DNA of 12,180 nt, taken from assembly GCA_002449635.1 (NCBI GenBank), contig DJXF01000027.1:1-12180 (forward strand), in the 5' to 3' direction. Below are positions 10,991 to 12,180 of this stretch, piece by piece; within the stretch, counting starts at the first letter, position 1, and each line of letters starts with the position of its first letter. The stretch is from Clostridiales bacterium UBA7011 (GTDB lineage: Bacteria; Bacillota; Clostridia; Oscillospirales; Butyricicoccaceae). The notes under the pieces are model-generated. The model searched no databases. It saw nothing but the letters and a program-made list of their open reading frames with translations, and was not told where the DNA came from. The translations under genes and the position numbers were made by a program.

Positions 10991-12180
10991 ATGTCAATGG
11001 AACTGAAAATGACGGGACTGACTTCCTTCATAAAGGAGAAAGAGCTCACCTATATGAATCCGCTGATTCGGACATGCAATCAGATGCTGATGAACAAAAC
11101 GGCACAGGGAAACGACTTCCTCGGCTGGGTCAATCTTCCGGTTGAATATGATAAGGAAGAGTTTGCACGCATTCAGAAGGCGGCGGAAAAGATTCAGAAG
11201 AGCTGTGATGTACTGGTTGTCATCGGCATCGGCGGATCGTATCTGGGCGCGCGTGCGGCAATCGAATTCTGCCTCGGTCAGATGTACAACGGCGTTCGCC
11301 CGGAAGGTATTCCGGAGATCTATTTCGTCGGCAACAACATCAGCTCGGGTGCAGTAAATGATGTCATCAAGATCATTGGCGACCGCGATTTCTGCATCAA
11401 TATTATTTCCAAATCGGGCAGAACCACCGAGCCGGCAATTGCATTCCGCATTTTTAAGGAGCTGTGCGAAAAGAAGTATGGCAAGGAGGGCGCAAAGGAA
11501 CGCATTTTTGCCACGACAGACAAGGCGCGCGGCGCATTGAAGGAGCTCGCCACCGCAGAGGGCTACGAGACCTTTGTCGTACCGGATGATGTGGGCGGCC
11601 GTTTCTCGGTTCTGTCCGCTGTCGGTCTGCTGCCGATCGCCGCTGCCGGCATCGACATCGCAGAGATGATGCGCGGCGCCGCAGAGGCGCGTGAGGCCTT
11701 CCTCGACGGCACGACGCAGGACAACGACTGCTTCCGCTATGCAGCGATCCGCAATGTTCTGTACCGCAAGGGCAAGAATACGGAAATTCTGGTCAATTAC
11801 GATCCGGCACTGGTTATGTTCGGCGAGTGGTACAAGCAGCTGTACGCAGAGTCTGAGGGCAAAGAGCACAAGGGCATTTTCCCGGTATCCGCGGCATTCT
11901 CCACCGACCTGCATTCCATCGGACAGTTTATTCAGGACGGTACACGCAACCTGTTTGAGACGGTCGTCTGGGTCAAGGAGCAGCGTTCGGATGTCACAAT
12001 CGGCTACATGGACGGCGATCTGGACGGCCTGAACTATCTGGACGGCAAGACCATGCAGTTCGTCAACTCCAAGGCATATGCCGGCACACTGCTCGCACAT
12101 GTGGACGGCGGCACGCCGAATGTCCTCATTGAAATTGACCGCGCGGATGCGTATCACTTCGGCTATCTGTGCTACTTCTT
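10991..12180 (+). CDS. pgi: Glucose-6-phosphate isomerase, 5' part (continues past the window)
   Basis: Interconverts glucose-6-phosphate and fructose-6-phosphate in the cytoplasm. About 396 residues are visible out of ~450 usual for the short Bacillus/Clostridium form; the reading frame is open at the window edge. The first SIS domain has VVIGIGGSYLGARAAIEF (G79-G86). The phosphate-binding segment is SKSGRTTEPAIAF (S140-E147), where many relatives have SKSGTTTEP; the changed R144 is not one of the phosphate-contacting Ser/Thr positions when aligned with rabbit PGI. VGGRFSVLSAVGLLP is the PGI signature, and HSIGQFIQDG follows in the catalytic region. AAGGTGG at 10976-10982 supports the ATG at 10991; an ATG two codons later is possible. 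It is a single start from its own promoter, and codon use is of the highly expressed type. Confidence 0.97.
   Translation, partial: MSMELKMTGLTSFIKEKELTYMNPLIRTCNQMLMNKTAQGNDFLGWVNLPVEYDKEEFARIQKAAEKIQKSCDVLVVIGIGGSYLGARAAIEFCLGQMYNGVRPEGIPEIYFVGNNISSGAVNDVIKIIGDRDFCINIISKSGRTTEPAIAFRIFKELCEKKYGKEGAKERIFATTDKARGALKELATAEGYETFVVPDDVGGRFSVLSAVGLLPIAAAGIDIAEMMRGAAEAREAFLDGTTQDNDCFRYAAIRNVLYRKGKNTEILVNYDPALVMFGEWYKQLYAESEGKEHKGIFPVSAAFSTDLHSIGQFIQDGTRNLFETVVWVKEQRSDVTIGYMDGDLDGLNYLDGKTMQFVNSKAYAGTLLAHVDGGTPNVLIEIDRADAYHFGYLCYF

Noticed and set aside
10994..12157. A 387-codon minus-strand frame opposite pgi.
   Set aside because: The plus frame is unambiguous Pgi with signatures, a ribosome binding site and a promoter; the antisense frame has none.
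1..12180. Searched by eye for CRISPR arrays, insertion sequences, phage or plasmid genes, toxin-antitoxin or defence genes.
   Set aside because: No spaced direct-repeat array, transposase, integrase or defence-type protein is visible; the genes are ordinary core genes.

Overview
The window looks like chromosome of a GC-rich Clostridia bacterium (Firmicutes; perhaps Oscillospirales/Butyricicoccus-like, which is a guess from style only). Supporting signs are consensus sigma-A promoters with 17-bp spacers, strong AGGAGG-type ribosome binding sites, the short clostridial form of ThiC under a TPP riboswitch, the short Bacillus/Clostridium-type Pgi, and the rpsO-pnp-M16 peptidase order known from Firmicutes. 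There is no sign of a mobile element, phage, CRISPR array or rRNA.

Layout: (1) 1-2018, a promoter and a two-gene plus-strand unit, a cation diffusion facilitator with an N-D/D-D metal site and a small membrane DUF3267-like putative metallopeptidase, closed by a bidirectional terminator. (2) 2046-3590, minus-strand thiC with its promoter, TPP aptamer and terminator. (3) 3600-4180, gene-free. It holds on the minus strand a promoter, a three-way-junction fold and an intrinsic terminator that together look like an undescribed small RNA of about 150 nt, followed by an AT-rich, purine-skewed stretch. (4) 4181-6899, rpsO and pnp. A multibranch leader precedes rpsO (probable S15 autoregulation), and a strong hairpin plus mutually exclusive stems lie between rpsO and pnp. 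(5) 6961-7493, a small minus-strand membrane protein of unknown function sharing a convergent terminator with pnp. (6) 7582-10454, an M16 zinc peptidase and glycerol kinase, separated by a strong terminator 20 nt before glpK. (7) 10487-10664, tRNA-Arg(ACG) with its own promoter and terminator. (8) 10875-12180, promoter and 5' part of pgi, which runs off the window.

Most genes are housekeeping: thiamin pyrimidine synthesis, ribosome and RNA turnover, glycerol entry and glycolysis. The interesting content is mainly in untranslated RNA: the thiC riboswitch, the S15 leader, the pnp leader, the glpK-proximal terminator and the candidate sRNA. All structures were folded by eye; none has been tested by covariation or expression data.
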